From Candidatus Electronema sp. (GTDB lineage Bacteria > Desulfobacterota > Desulfobulbia > Desulfobulbales > Desulfobulbaceae): a stretch of DNA of 33,771 bases. A program made the position numbers and the translations under genes. Below the pieces are notes generated by a model. That model saw only the letters and a list, made by a program, of their open reading frames with translations. It did no database searches and was not told where the DNA came from. Each line of letters starts with the position of its first letter. Position 1 is the first letter of the stretch. Where the stretch lies: positions 1-33,771 of the forward strand of contig JAPEVH010000079.1 in assembly GCA_026645415.1 (NCBI GenBank), written 5' to 3'. Positions 1-7,864 of the stretch are shown piece after piece.

Positions 1-53
1 GTAGTGTGATGTTCATGATGACAAACCGGGCTGTTCTTGTTCTGACAATATCT

Positions 54-115
54 TGCTGATCCGTTCCCAAGCTCGAAACAACGGCCAGCTCCTTTTTGGT
101 ATATTATCATACGGG
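54..115. repeat. Dispersed intergenic repeat, copy 1
   Basis: This stretch matches 23474-23535 in the same orientation with about 58 of 62 identical bases; the shared core includes GCTCGAAACAACGGCCAGCT and GGTATATTATCATAC. The flanks are unrelated. Read on the minus strand in the frame beginning YDNIP, both copies stay open and give YDNIP-[K/Q]-RSWPLFRAWERIS. Two of the base differences fall at third codon positions and are silent, which suggests remnants of a coding sequence such as a transposase or duplicated gene end. I do not recognise the protein. Confidence 0.75.
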
Positions 116-180
116 GCTTGACAGTTAGAGAATATTAAGGCCGCAAAGATTGTAAGTCTTTTTCCTGTCAATTTCCAGAG

Positions 181-210
181 TTGCAAATTTCACCCAATAT
201 CAGCTACAAT
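181..210 (+). promoter_or_regulatory. Putative sigma-70 promoter of the toxin-antitoxin pair
   Basis: TTGCAA (181-186) and TACAAT (205-210) are separated by 18 nt. The predicted start of transcription is near 217, about 50 nt before the antitoxin ATG. Only the sequence match supports it. Confidence 0.5.
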
Positions 211-265
211 AGCTTGTAACTGATGACCTTCATGCAACGAAATTACGCAGAGACGTGGAAATATT

Positions 266-532
266 ATGGACACAGTACTTGAACAACTTCTTGAGGATGC
301 AGGCGGTCTTCCGAAGGAAATGCAAAAAGAGGTGCTAAACTTTGTGCGTTTTCTGAAAAGTAGGGTGCCCGTTAAGCAGTCTCGGGTCAAAAAAAAGAAA
401 CCGAATGGTGAAAAACTGATTCGATTACTCCAGGAAGCCTCGGAGAAGAAATTATTCTCCCATATTCAGGATCCGGCTGCTTGGCAGCGGGACCTTCGCC
501 GCGACCGATCTCTTCCTGGGAGAGAGGTCTGA
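266..532 (+). CDS. DUF2281-like antitoxin
   Basis: This 88-residue protein begins MDTVLEQLLEDAGGLPKEM, then has the pattern LPKEMQKEVLNFVRFLKSR (about residues 15-33) typical of DUF2281-type antitoxins that partner PIN toxins. A basic stretch follows (KKKKP, about 42-46), and the charged C-terminal half probably binds the toxin. A weak GTGGA sits about 8 nt before the ATG. The stop overlaps the PIN toxin start by one base (TGATG), so the two are translated together. Expected role: neutralise the toxin and perhaps repress the operon. The family call rests on the short N-terminal motif and the neighbour. Confidence 0.75.
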   Translation: MDTVLEQLLEDAGGLPKEMQKEVLNFVRFLKSRVPVKQSRVKKKKPNGEKLIRLLQEASEKKLFSHIQDPAAWQRDLRRDRSLPGREV

Positions 533-891
533 TGCTTCTTGACAGCAACATCATCATTTACTCTTTTCTTCCTGAATTTCAAATTCTCCAAGAAACTCTG
601 AGGAATAGCGAGGTTTCCTGCTCCGTCATTAGCTGCGTGGAAACTCTAGGGTATCACGCACTATCAGAAGATGAACAACATTACCTGCAATTGCTTTTTG
701 AAACGATTACAGTATTACCGATAACACAGCCTGTCATCGACACAGCTATTGTATTGCGCCAGCAGAGAAAAATGTCCTTGGGAGATGCTCTGGTCGCAGC
801 CACGGCCCTTGAACACCACCAAACTCTTTTAACACGTAACGTTAAAGATTTTGAATGGGTGGAGGGGTTAAAGGTGGTTAATCCGCTGTAA
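532..891 (+). CDS. PIN-domain (VapC-like) ribonuclease toxin
   Basis: This is a 119-residue single PIN domain. The acidic residues expected for Mg-dependent RNA cleavage are visible: D4 (MLLDSN), E38 (SCVETLGY), D85 (LGDALVAA) and the LLTRNVKDF motif near 99-107. VapC-family toxins are endoribonucleases that cleave tRNA, rRNA or mRNA; the target here cannot be read from sequence. I took the ATG at 532 rather than the upstream TTG at 481, because 532 gives the canonical PIN N-terminus and couples to the antitoxin stop. No inactivating change is visible, so the toxin looks intact. Confidence 0.88.
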   Translation: MLLDSNIIIYSFLPEFQILQETLRNSEVSCSVISCVETLGYHALSEDEQHYLQLLFETITVLPITQPVIDTAIVLRQQRKMSLGDALVAATALEHHQTLLTRNVKDFEWVEGLKVVNPL

Positions 892-1022
892 CGGAACACC
901 TACCCAATGAAGAGGGTATTAAGGCTGAAATTCGGTAGAGTCAGATTTGATTGTGTACTGCTGGAAGAGTTAAATACCATATCAACGGATTCGACCCACC
1001 ACCAAAAGATAGATGAGTAAAC

Positions 1023-1060
1023 ACAGCCGCGAAAGAACTCTGCGGCTGTTGTGTTTTTTA
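1023..1060 (+). terminator. Rho-independent terminator
   Basis: CAGCCGC (1024-1030) pairs with GCGGCTG (1042-1048) around an 11-nt loop, followed by GTGTTTTTTATC with a run of six T. It would end plus-strand transcription from the toxin-antitoxin pair, 130 nt after the PIN gene, and lies just beyond the 3' end of the opposing comF. The stretch 892-1022 shows nothing else recognisable. Confidence 0.8.
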
Positions 1061-1067
1061 TCTCTGA

Positions 1068-1775
1068 TCATTTCAATGTCCTTGCTACCGTAAACGCCGC
1101 AATCTCCGCTGCTCCAGCTTCTCGCAATACCTTGGCACATTCATGGAGCGTCGAGCCAGTAGTAAAGACATCATCTGTCAACAGAACACGCCTGCCTCTG
1201 ACAACCTGCGGTTTGCTTATACTAAAAGCTCCTTCCAAATTGCTCCGCCGGGCCGCGCCATCAAGCTGAGTTTGCGGCACAGTGGCCCGATGTCGCTGAA
1301 GCAAGTCAGGCTGAATTTTCTCTTTCCAAGCAGGAAAGCAGGCTTTAGCTAAGAGCAGCGATTGATTGAAACCCCGCCAACGTAAACGACGGATATGCAG
1401 CGGCACAGGTAGGATGAGATCAGGCTCGTGGAAAAGGGCGGCAGCATCCACTTCTTGTGCCAAAGCAGCGAAACTGCTCAGTCCGGCAAGGCTGCCGCTA
1501 AATTTGAGGTGTAGGATGAGTGACTTGATCGGTTCTTGATAGATGAAAAGGGAACGTGCTTGATCAAAAGCAAAGGCGTGGTCAAGACATGAAGAGCAGC
1601 GTTTGTCTGTACTAGGTACGCCACAGCAGGGGCAACACGGCGGGAAAATTGGAGAAACTTCTGTTTTACAGCTTGTACAAAGCAGTGGCAGGTGAAAGAA
1701 ACCGAGCTGCCTACCGCAACCTAAGCAGCAGGCTGGGAAGAGCAGCTCGGCAAGGGCTTCTAGGAGAAGCCGCAT
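1068..1775 (-). CDS. comF: ComF-family phosphoribosyltransferase-like protein
   Basis: This 235-residue protein has the ComF plan. An N-terminal zinc-ribbon region carries paired cysteines (CLGC near 18, CTSC, CCPCCG, CSSC up to about 65), and a type-I phosphoribosyltransferase fold ends with the PRPP loop VLLTDDVFTTGSTLHE (about 200-215). ComF proteins are tied to DNA uptake and replication-fork processes; many bacteria that are not known to be competent carry one. The gene starts 4 nt after icd, so the two are probably cotranscribed. Length is normal for the family. Confidence 0.93.
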   Translation of the reverse strand: MRLLLEALAELLFPACCLGCGRQLGFFHLPLLCTSCKTEVSPIFPPCCPCCGVPSTDKRCSSCLDHAFAFDQARSLFIYQEPIKSLILHLKFSGSLAGLSSFAALAQEVDAAALFHEPDLILPVPLHIRRLRWRGFNQSLLLAKACFPAWKEKIQPDLLQRHRATVPQTQLDGAARRSNLEGAFSISKPQVVRGRRVLLTDDVFTTGSTLHECAKVLREAGAAEIAAFTVARTLK

Positions 1776-1779
1776 AGTA

Positions 1780-2994
1780 TCAGCTCATTGCCACGCGCAG
1801 GTTCTCATCCAGCTTGGCGAGAAATTCCTCTGTGGTCAGCCATGCCTGCTCTTTACCAATCAGTAGAGCCAAGTCCTTGGTCATAAAACCAGATTCTACG
1901 GTCTCCACACAAATTCGCTCCAGCGTCTCAGCAAAGCGTATAACCTCTGGGGTTGCGTCAAATTTGCCCCGGTAGTACAAGCCCCGCGTCCACGCAAAAA
2001 TAGAAGCAATTGGATTGGTTGAGGTCTTATTGCCCTTCTGATGCTCACGGTAGTGGCGAGTAACAGTGCCATGCGCAGCCTCTGCCTCAACCGTCTGGCC
2101 GTCCTCTGTCATCAACACAGAGGTCATCAGGCCAAGTGAGCCAAAACCTTGCGCGACAGTGTCAGACTGCACGTCACCATCATAGTTCTTGCAGGCCCAG
2201 ACAAAGCCGCCTTCCCACTTCATAGCCGCTGCCACCATGTCATCAATCAGGCGGTGCTCGTAGGTAATGCCTGCCTTCGCAAAACTGGCGGCAAACTCTT
2301 CTTCATAAACCTGCTGAAAGATGTCCTTGAAGCGGCCGTCGTACTTCTTTAGGATGGTATTCTTGGTTGATAAATACACGGGCCAGCCAAGATTCAAGCC
2401 GTAATTCATGCAGGAGCGGGCAAAACCCCGGATGGAATCATCTAAGTTGTACATGCCCATAGCGCAACCGCTACTGGGAAAATCAAAAACCTCGTACTCG
2501 ATTGCCGGGCTGCCGTCTGTAGGCTCAAAACGCATGGTCAGCTTGCCTGCGCTAGGAACAAGAAAGTCTGTGGCTCGATACTGATCGCCAAAGGCGTGAC
2601 GGCCAATAACAATGGGTTTGGTCCAGCCCGGCACAAGGCGCGGAATATTTTTGCAGATGATTGGCTGACGGAAGACTGTGCCGCCGATGATGTTGCGGAT
2701 GGTGCCGTTCGGCGACTTCCACATCTCTTTCAGATCAAATTCTTTGACGCGGGCCTCATCCGGGGTGATGGTGGCGCATTTGACTCCCACGCCATGCTGC
2801 TTGACCGCCTTGGCTGCATCGACCGTGATTTGGTCGTTGGTCGCGTCGCGCTTTTGAATGGAAAGATCATAATAATGCAGATCTATATCCAAGTAGGGCA
2901 GGATAAGTTTGTCTTTGATAAAGGCCCAGATGATCCGAGTCATCTCGTCGCCGTCAATCTCAATAATTGGATTTTTTACCTGAATTTTTGCCAT
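1780..2994 (-). CDS. icd: NADP-dependent isocitrate dehydrogenase (dimeric, eukaryote type)
   Basis: The 404-residue enzyme oxidatively decarboxylates isocitrate to 2-oxoglutarate with NADP. It begins [20 protein letters not shown] and holds the subfamily II signatures: [27 protein letters not shown], the metal-binding region near [15 protein letters not shown], and the NADP-side sequence [16 protein letters not shown] followed by [16 protein letters not shown]. Length matches IDH1/IDH2-like enzymes rather than the E. coli type. GGAGA lies a few bases before the ATG. It is the first gene of a pair with comF. It supplies 2-oxoglutarate and NADPH in the cytoplasm. Confidence 0.96.
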   Translation of the reverse strand: MAKIQVKNPIIEIDGDEMTRIIWAFIKDKLILPYLDIDLHYYDLSIQKRDATNDQITVDAAKAVKQHGVGVKCATITPDEARVKEFDLKEMWKSPNGTIRNIIGGTVFRQPIICKNIPRLVPGWTKPIVIGRHAFGDQYRATDFLVPSAGKLTMRFEPTDGSPAIEYEVFDFPSSGCAMGMYNLDDSIRGFARSCMNYGLNLGWPVYLSTKNTILKKYDGRFKDIFQQVYEEEFAASFAKAGITYEHRLIDDMVAAAMKWEGGFVWACKNYDGDVQSDTVAQGFGSLGLMTSVLMTEDGQTVEAEAAHGTVTRHYREHQKGNKTSTNPIASIFAWTRGLYYRGKFDATPEVIRFAETLERICVETVESGFMTKDLALLIGKEQAWLTTEEFLAKLDENLRVAMS

Positions 2995-3082
2995 AAGGTC
3001 TCCAATGGTTGTATATGCAAAGGGTTTGTTTATTCGAGCGTTACGTTATGTACTTGTTCAATCAGCTTGATCTTTCGGTGAA

Positions 3083-3451
3083 TCAAGGGGACTTGTGTCC
3101 GGCAATTTCCAGTAGCACGTCAAACAAGGTTGGTTCAAGGCTGGCTTCGATTACTTCTCCTTTATGCTTATGATGGGGAAAAATTGTGACTTCGGCATGA
3201 TGAGGGGCATTGTCATAGCGGAAAAGGCAGGCATTCTGCTGGTCCATGTACTGATACCGATATTTTACTTTTGCTGTCCGATCAATGTCTTTGAGTTCCA
3301 TAAATTCAAGACGGCAGCCATTGTCAAATTGAATCGAACCGCTGATGTATCCTTGCTTGGCATTATATTGTTTCTTGGTCAAAGTGGAACGCAAAATGTT
3401 TGGGAACGACTGAAGCGTTTGCTCAAGCACGGCAAAATAGGCAGCAATCAT
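3083..3451 (-). CDS. TumE-like toxin (DUF6516 family)
   Basis: This 122-residue protein resembles the DUF6516/TumE family: an N-terminal helix (MIAAYFAVLEQTLQSFPNIL), a strand-rich middle (GYISGSIQFDNGCRLEFMEL), then KYRYQYMDQQNACLFRYDNAPHH in two parts and a histidine-rich FPHHKHK near residue 92. TumE proteins are toxins paired with a small antitoxin encoded upstream, as here with a 4-nt ATGA overlap. The biochemical activity in this organism cannot be read from sequence. Recognition is by motif memory only. Confidence 0.75.
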   Translation of the reverse strand: MIAAYFAVLEQTLQSFPNILRSTLTKKQYNAKQGYISGSIQFDNGCRLEFMELKDIDRTAKVKYRYQYMDQQNACLFRYDNAPHHAEVTIFPHHKHKGEVIEASLEPTLFDVLLEIAGHKSP

Positions 3452-3756
3452 ACAAGTTCCCGCAACTTGTCTTCGTTATCACGCAGCATTTCATAGAGTC
3501 CAGCCCAGAGCATCGCATCTTCGCTGTCGTCAGTTTGCCCTTGAATGTATTGCTGATAAAACTCTTCTGATGATTGCTGATATTTATCTTCAAACTGTTT
3601 CAACTCAAGATGGATATTGACAATGCCTTTCTGAAGTTCACCAATTTGATAATCGATGATATTTTTGGCAAAAGTTTCTGCATCCTGTGTGTGTGCCAAG
3701 ACAGCCTTCAGGCGTTGCTCAGTTTGTGGGCTAATGTGCAATTGCAGGTTAAACAT
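3448..3756 (-). CDS. TumA-like antitoxin partner
   Basis: This 102-residue, helix-rich and acidic protein lies directly upstream of the TumE-like gene and overlaps it by four bases. It starts with MFNLQLHISPQTEQRLKAVL, a ribbon-helix-helix-like or coiled N-terminus, and ends with an acidic segment (DDSEDAMLWAGLYEMLRDNE, about 75-94). Gene order, size and overlap point to the antitoxin. A TATAAT-like hexamer lies on the minus strand at 3832-3837 without a convincing -35 box. The family assignment is mainly from context. Confidence 0.65.
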   Translation of the reverse strand: MFNLQLHISPQTEQRLKAVLAHTQDAETFAKNIIDYQIGELQKGIVNIHLELKQFEDKYQQSSEEFYQQYIQGQTDDSEDAMLWAGLYEMLRDNEDKLRELV

Positions 3757-3908
3757 AATGTTTTTTTGGTTTCATATTCTATCTCGAAGTTGCTTAGGAC
3801 TGATTGAATACAACGGAATCAGATAATTTGAATTATAGCCGCAGCGATATAAAATGATGTTGAATGTGCCCCTCAACCACGCGTAGGGCACTGAAAGTGG
3901 CTCATTAA

Positions 3909-3929
3909 CTATCGCTGCTCCAGCGATAG
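3909..3929. terminator. Perfect hairpin, possible terminator
   Basis: CTATCGCTG (3909-3917) and CAGCGATAG (3921-3929) form a perfect 9-bp stem with a 3-nt loop, with only short T/A runs on each side. It lies about 110 nt beyond the stop of the transglutaminase-like gene and upstream of the TumA-like gene. It may end transcription of the former; the weak U tract leaves this open. Confidence 0.45.
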
Positions 3930-3959
3930 CTTTAAACAGTCATTGCAAAATTGCAGCCG

Positions 3960-4024
3960 GGCGGCAATGAAATACTGTTTGTGCAGGTGCAAGTCCGATC
4001 TGCACCATTTCATTCACTGCCGCC
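3960..4024. other. Long imperfect palindrome / structured RNA element
   Basis: Nested pairing covers 65 nt. GGCGGCA (3960-3966) pairs with TGCCGCC (4018-4024), ATGAAAT (3967-3973) with ATTTCAT (4007-4013), and GGTGCA (3986-3991) with TGCACC (4001-4006). There is a 4-nt bulge (4014-4017) and a 12-nt internal bulge (3974-3985). An alternative inner stem is GTGCAG (3981-3986) with CTGCAC (4000-4005). It begins 14 nt after the stop of the transglutaminase-like gene. It could be a 3' UTR stabiliser, a terminator variant or the relic of a palindromic element. Confidence 0.6.
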
Positions 4025-4038
4025 TTGGTTGGCAAAGC

Positions 4039-5508
4039 TCAGTTCGCCAGTTGGATCAGCCGCTCGGTGATAGCAGCCATTGGTGCTTTGCCATATTCAG
4101 AAGTTATGGCGGCAATCTGCTGCCAGATGCTAGGAATTGGCTGGCCGCTCATCCAGTCCGCTGGATTGATCGGATTACGGCCCTCCCAAGACGGAAGAGC
4201 GCGTGCACCTTTGGCCGGAGTCCAGAGGAAATCAGGATGGGCGTTCTGATACCATTCGCCGCCAATGATCCTGCCGGAAAAGTCCAGTTCCAGATCATAG
4301 CGATAGTTGACTCTTGTCACAGCATCTTTATGCGGCCCATCTGGAAACTGGTGTGAAGGTCTTGTTTCGACAATGTAGTCCACATCCATAGCAATGCCAA
4401 CGATGCTGTCTGTCTGATTGCCCCGATAGGCGGCAAACGTGTCGTTGGTGAAATTCGCTTTGGCAACGGTTGCGGCGGCTAAGGAATTGGTCACCATATA
4501 GCTAGCTGGGTTGAAATAGGTGTAGCTGTAGCCCAGCACGGGTTGGTTCCAGACTTGGTAGTCAAAGGTCGCATCCATGACCATGCTCCGCCTCGACGCG
4601 CCGATTTGGTTAACGATTGCCAGATGCCACGTGCCGGGGTTGGTGTCAAAGCAGTCTTGGGCAATGATGCGGCCGCTCTGCGGATCAACCTGCGGATTGC
4701 TTGTATTGCAGCGTCCGCCGATGAACTTGGCTCTAGGCGCGGCCTTGGCCCAGAGCAGTGAGGCAAGGGCTTTGATGTCAGAGGGATAAAAGGTCAGCCG
4801 GGTCTGTCCGTCCGCAGCCAGTGCTGTGACAGGATTGGCTGGTCTGGCCAGCATATAGGATGCAGGCGACCAGCCGTGACAAATGCCCATCCATGTTTCC
4901 ACAGTGCCATAGCGTTCATAATAGCGTCTGCCTTCCTCCCACATCTGCTTGGTCAACGAGTAGTTGCGATCACCGACCAAGATGTCGTATTTCTCTGAGG
5001 GCGAAAGATTATTGATCGCCTCCTGATTGCCGCTGGCAAGGATAAAGGCTGCCGAATTGCTCTGGATGTAGTCAAAATTCACTTTCCAGTTTGAAGACTT
5101 GGGAAAACTAGGATCAGCATAGCGTTTACCAAGCACGCCCAGATAAAGTGCCCAGTAATCGTCTGACCATGGCGATTCAGCCAGCCGCGCGCTCATCAGG
5201 CCGCTGTTCTCCATGCTCAACAGCCCAGCATGACTGAAGCTGTCCGTGAGACGATCTGCTTGGTCGTTGCTCAGGAACAGTGCTCTGGCTCCCTCATCCA
5301 GTTTACCAGAATCAACCGCCTGCTGCCGGAACAGATCGCGGGCTTCGATATAATCATGCCGAGCAAGGGCATCTTGGCTAAAGAACGGTGCGGCAGCTAC
5401 GCCTGCCTGCGCTTCCTGCTTGACCGGCAGCCGGTTCATGAATTCGACCGGGTTCTCCTGAAAGGCTTGCAAATCCGCGTTGATTTGCTCATGCAGTTCC
5501 TTGGACAT
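4039..5508 (-). CDS. Transglutaminase-elicitor-like protein
   Basis: This 489-residue protein resembles the transglutaminase elicitor family (TGase_elicitor), best known from Phytophthora GP42 and found in some bacteria. A candidate catalytic triad is visible: C210 in TWMGICHGWSPASYM, H295 in NPGTWHLAIVNQIG and D312 in MVMDATFDYQVW. Such enzymes crosslink glutamine and lysine side chains. No signal peptide or membrane helix is seen (start MSKELHEQINADLQAF), so it looks cytosolic or exported by an unrecognised route. A strong GGAGGAG precedes the ATG. It stands alone, flanked by structured DNA on both sides. The substrate is unknown, and a cysteine-protease activity of the same fold cannot be excluded. 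Confidence 0.72.
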   Translation of the reverse strand: MSKELHEQINADLQAFQENPVEFMNRLPVKQEAQAGVAAAPFFSQDALARHDYIEARDLFRQQAVDSGKLDEGARALFLSNDQADRLTDSFSHAGLLSMENSGLMSARLAESPWSDDYWALYLGVLGKRYADPSFPKSSNWKVNFDYIQSNSAAFILASGNQEAINNLSPSEKYDILVGDRNYSLTKQMWEEGRRYYERYGTVETWMGICHGWSPASYMLARPANPVTALAADGQTRLTFYPSDIKALASLLWAKAAPRAKFIGGRCNTSNPQVDPQSGRIIAQDCFDTNPGTWHLAIVNQIGASRRSMVMDATFDYQVWNQPVLGYSYTYFNPASYMVTNSLAAATVAKANFTNDTFAAYRGNQTDSIVGIAMDVDYIVETRPSHQFPDGPHKDAVTRVNYRYDLELDFSGRIIGGEWYQNAHPDFLWTPAKGARALPSWEGRNPINPADWMSGQPIPSIWQQIAAITSEYGKAPMAAITERLIQLAN

Positions 5509-5579
5509 GGCTTTCTCCTCCTTTTATGAGAAAAAGTGTGAACACCCTGAAGCAGTTCTTCAGAGTAGGCTTGTCCATC

Positions 5580-5607
5580 GTTATAGCACAATAAGAGATT
5601 TTTTCAA
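5580..5607 (-). promoter_or_regulatory. Putative sigma-70 promoter of the transglutaminase-like gene
   Basis: On the minus strand TTGAAA (5602-5607) and TATAAC (5580-5585) are 16 nt apart. The leader would be about 65 nt and includes a small hairpin, CTGAAG (5547-5552) with CTTCAG (5558-5563). Confidence 0.5.
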
Positions 5608-5617
5608 AACGCAGACA

Positions 5618-5644
5618 TTGAAGCACTGGAGCATCGTGCTTCAA
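5618..5644. promoter_or_regulatory. 9-bp perfect inverted repeat upstream of the promoter
   Basis: TTGAAGCAC (5618-5626) and GTGCTTCAA (5636-5644) are perfect complements around a 9-nt loop. It sits just upstream of the minus-strand -35 box, so it may be an operator for the transglutaminase-like gene. It could instead be a hairpin at the end of the ychF transcript. Confidence 0.45.
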
Positions 5645-5676
5645 CCCAGCTTCTGGATTCCCGTACCCAAAAAAAA

Positions 5677-5814
5677 CATCGGTAATAGCCTTGGGAAATC
5701 ATCGGCAATAGGCGTAACTATTCATCGGCAATAGCCCTGACCGTTTATCGAGCGTAAAATGATCTCTTCATCGGTAATCCCCTTTGTAATTCATCGGTAG
5801 TACTTTTTCTGCAT
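5677..5814. repeat. Iteron-like array: six units, exact 23-nt period
   Basis: Units start at 5677, 5700, 5723, 5746, 5769 and 5792. The first 14 positions follow CATCGGYAATAGCC; the other nine vary but end in T. The unit at 5746 is badly degenerate (TATCGAGCG), and the last two keep CATCGGTA only. The period is not a multiple of three, so this is not a protein repeat. The array ends one base before the ychF stop codon and lies upstream of the transglutaminase-like gene's promoter. Sites on the same helical face every two turns would suit a protein-binding array. Confidence 0.8.
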
Positions 5815-5815
5815 C

Positions 5816-6913
5816 TTAAACGTTAAAGCGGAACAGGATGCAGTCGCCGTCTTTGACGACATATTCTTTCCCTTCAGAGCGTAACACGCCCTTGTCGCGC
5901 GCTGCTGCCTCAGAGCCGCAGGCCACATAATCAGCATAGGCAATAACCTCAGCGCGAATAAAGCCCCGCTCGAAATCGCTGTGGATTTTGCCTGCCGCAC
6001 CTGGCGCAGTGGTGCCTTTGGTGATTGTCCAAGCCCGCGTTTCCTTTTCCCCAACAGTAAAATAGGTAATCAAGCCAAGCAGCTCGTAACCCGCTCGAAT
6101 GAGGCGATGCAGGCCCGGTTCATCCAAGCCCATGTCAGCCAGAAATTCCTGCTGCTCTGCGGCATCGAGCTGGCTCAGTTCCTGCTCAATGGCCCCAGCA
6201 ATCATAACTATTGAAGCATCTTCCTGCTCGGCAATAGCCCGCAGCCGATCAACATGACTATTGCCAGCAGCAATGTCCTGTTCACTGACATTAGCCACAT
6301 AGAGCACTGGCTTAGTTGTTATCAGGCAAAGCTCACGCAGCAGCTCCTGCTGGGCCTCATTGTCCGCTTTAACCAGCCGGGCTGGCTGGCCCTGATCCAA
6401 GGCTGTATGCAACTGCTCCAAGAAAGCAGCTTCCGCGATACATTTTTTGTCCCCAGACTTGGCTTGACTGAGGGCCTTTTTCAAGCGTTTGCCAACAGTA
6501 TCTAGGTCAGCTAGAACCAGCTCTGTGCTGATGACCTCTGCATCCCGGACAGGATCAAGCGAGCCATCAACATGAACAATGTTGTCATCTTCAAAGCAAC
6601 GGACAACATGGAGCACTGCATCCACTTGGCGGATATGACCAAGGAATTGATTGCCCAGCCCCTCTCCCTGCGAAGCCCCTTTGACTAAGCCGGCAATGTC
6701 AACAAACTCCATCTGGGTTGGCACTGTTTTCCGAGTTTTGGCCAAGTCAGACAAGATGTCCAGCCGCTTATCTGGCACTGGCACCACACCCACATTTGGT
6801 TCAATGGTGCAGAATGGATAATTTTCTGCCGCAATAGCTGCTGCGGTCAAGGCATTGAAGATTGTTGATTTACCTACATTAGGCAGGCCGACTATACCGC
6901 ACTGAAAACCCAT
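5816..6913 (-). CDS. ychF: YchF ribosome-associated ATPase (Obg family)
   Basis: The 365-residue protein has the full YchF plan: Walker A GLPNVGKST near residue 8, the switch region NYPFCTIEPNVGVV, DIAGLVKGAS, and NVSE near 205 replacing the usual NKxD, which is why YchF prefers ATP to GTP. A coiled helical domain sits in the middle and a C-terminal TGS-like domain includes FTVGEKETRAWTI and HSDFERGFIRAEV. YchF binds the ribosome and influences start-codon choice and stress responses. GAGG lies just before the ATG. Nothing is missing. Confidence 0.97.
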   Translation of the reverse strand: MGFQCGIVGLPNVGKSTIFNALTAAAIAAENYPFCTIEPNVGVVPVPDKRLDILSDLAKTRKTVPTQMEFVDIAGLVKGASQGEGLGNQFLGHIRQVDAVLHVVRCFEDDNIVHVDGSLDPVRDAEVISTELVLADLDTVGKRLKKALSQAKSGDKKCIAEAAFLEQLHTALDQGQPARLVKADNEAQQELLRELCLITTKPVLYVANVSEQDIAAGNSHVDRLRAIAEQEDASIVMIAGAIEQELSQLDAAEQQEFLADMGLDEPGLHRLIRAGYELLGLITYFTVGEKETRAWTITKGTTAPGAAGKIHSDFERGFIRAEVIAYADYVACGSEAAARDKGVLRSEGKEYVVKDGDCILFRFNV

Positions 6914-7011
6914 GATTACCTCACTATGCTGCTACAAAGAAAAGAATAAAAAAATGTCCCGGCAATAAAACATGTCAGGAACTTTTACGGAAGAATTTTC
7001 TGTCTGGCTTT

Positions 7012-7833
7012 TTAGCAATAGCTTTGTGGCTGCCAGCTTATAAAGGCCCAGACTGGTGCTGTTCGCCGTCTGGTAATGACAGTACCGTCTGCCCTGATTT
7101 CTGCAATTGATTGGACATAATCCTCCAACTTGCGTTCTTCTTCTGCACTCAAGTTACTGAAAGGCCATTTACAGGAGGCAAGAGCATCGCTCAAAGACAG
7201 ATGTTCATGCTCTGTTTCTAGGTAAATATAGTCAACCTTTGGTAATCGACCCATCTGGCAAAGGAGATTAAACGTCCAGATATAGTCTGAGTCACTTTCC
7301 AAAGGTCTACCAAGAGCAGCAAAGGCATCAGGATCAAAGGGGCCGTTCCCGACTTTGTCGGCAACAACGATGAGCTGTCGCGCATGTTGTTCCAGTTTTT
7401 CCAGAGCTTCGTGGAGATCGGGCACAGCCAGCGAGCGCGAGGCAATGACAGCATCGTACAGACCAATGCCAGCCTGTTCCCAATCGTCCTGCCAAGAAAG
7501 CTGCTGCATCTTTATGTTGTCTAAGCCCTGTTCTCTTGCCTGCCGCTCCAGTATTTCCAGCATTCCAACAGAAAAATCTACAGCAGTTATGCTTTGGCAA
7601 CGAGCTGCCAAAGGTAAAGCCAAGGTACCAGGGCCGCAGCCTACATCGAGCACCGTCCAATCTGGCAAGGGCGACATGAGCTTGATAAACTGTTCTGCAT
7701 AGGCCGAATTTGCTGTGCGTTCAGCAAAGGATGAAGCTCTTTTGTCCCAGTCAGTCGCTGCTTTTACTGTCCAGCTTCTTTTGGCCCGTGCCTCTTGCCA
7801 AAGCAAGGCCCAGTCGAAATTTGGCATTTTCAT
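7012..7833 (-). CDS. Class I SAM-dependent methyltransferase
   Basis: This 273-residue Rossmann-fold methyltransferase has motif I VLDVGCGPGTLALPLA (about residues 82-97 from the chosen start), the acidic residue after strand 2 in AVDFSVGMLEIL, and the post-motif AVIASRSLAV. The substrate is unknown. A GTG start at 7905 would add 24 residues, but the extension reads like a non-coding leader and overlaps the rpmH promoter at 7865-7893, so I prefer ATG 7833 or 7827. No clear ribosome binding site is seen for any of them. It lies 98 nt upstream of ychF in the same direction. Confidence 0.88.
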   Translation of the reverse strand: MKMPNFDWALLWQEARAKRSWTVKAATDWDKRASSFAERTANSAYAEQFIKLMSPLPDWTVLDVGCGPGTLALPLAARCQSITAVDFSVGMLEILERQAREQGLDNIKMQQLSWQDDWEQAGIGLYDAVIASRSLAVPDLHEALEKLEQHARQLIVVADKVGNGPFDPDAFAALGRPLESDSDYIWTFNLLCQMGRLPKVDYIYLETEHEHLSLSDALASCKWPFSNLSAEEERKLEDYVQSIAEIRADGTVITRRRTAPVWAFISWQPQSYC

Positions 7834-7864
7834 TATGGATGCAGGGGAATGCAAGGGAAATAAT

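Noticed and set aside
118..146. TTGACA at 118 as a promoter for the first toxin-antitoxin pair
   Set aside because: No acceptable -10 box lies 15-19 nt downstream; the pair at 181-210 fits better.
2596..3081. Plus-strand open frame of 161 codons
   Set aside because: Mostly antisense to icd, which has clear motifs along its length; a mirror frame.
3960..4024. Group II intron remnant, because GGTGCAAGTCC resembles a domain I motif
   Set aside because: No domain V-like hairpin, reverse transcriptase or other intron parts are seen nearby; the short motif is explained by the palindrome.
5677..5814. CRISPR array
   Set aside because: Cores of 14 bp with 9-nt gaps do not fit CRISPR repeat and spacer lengths, and no cas genes are present.
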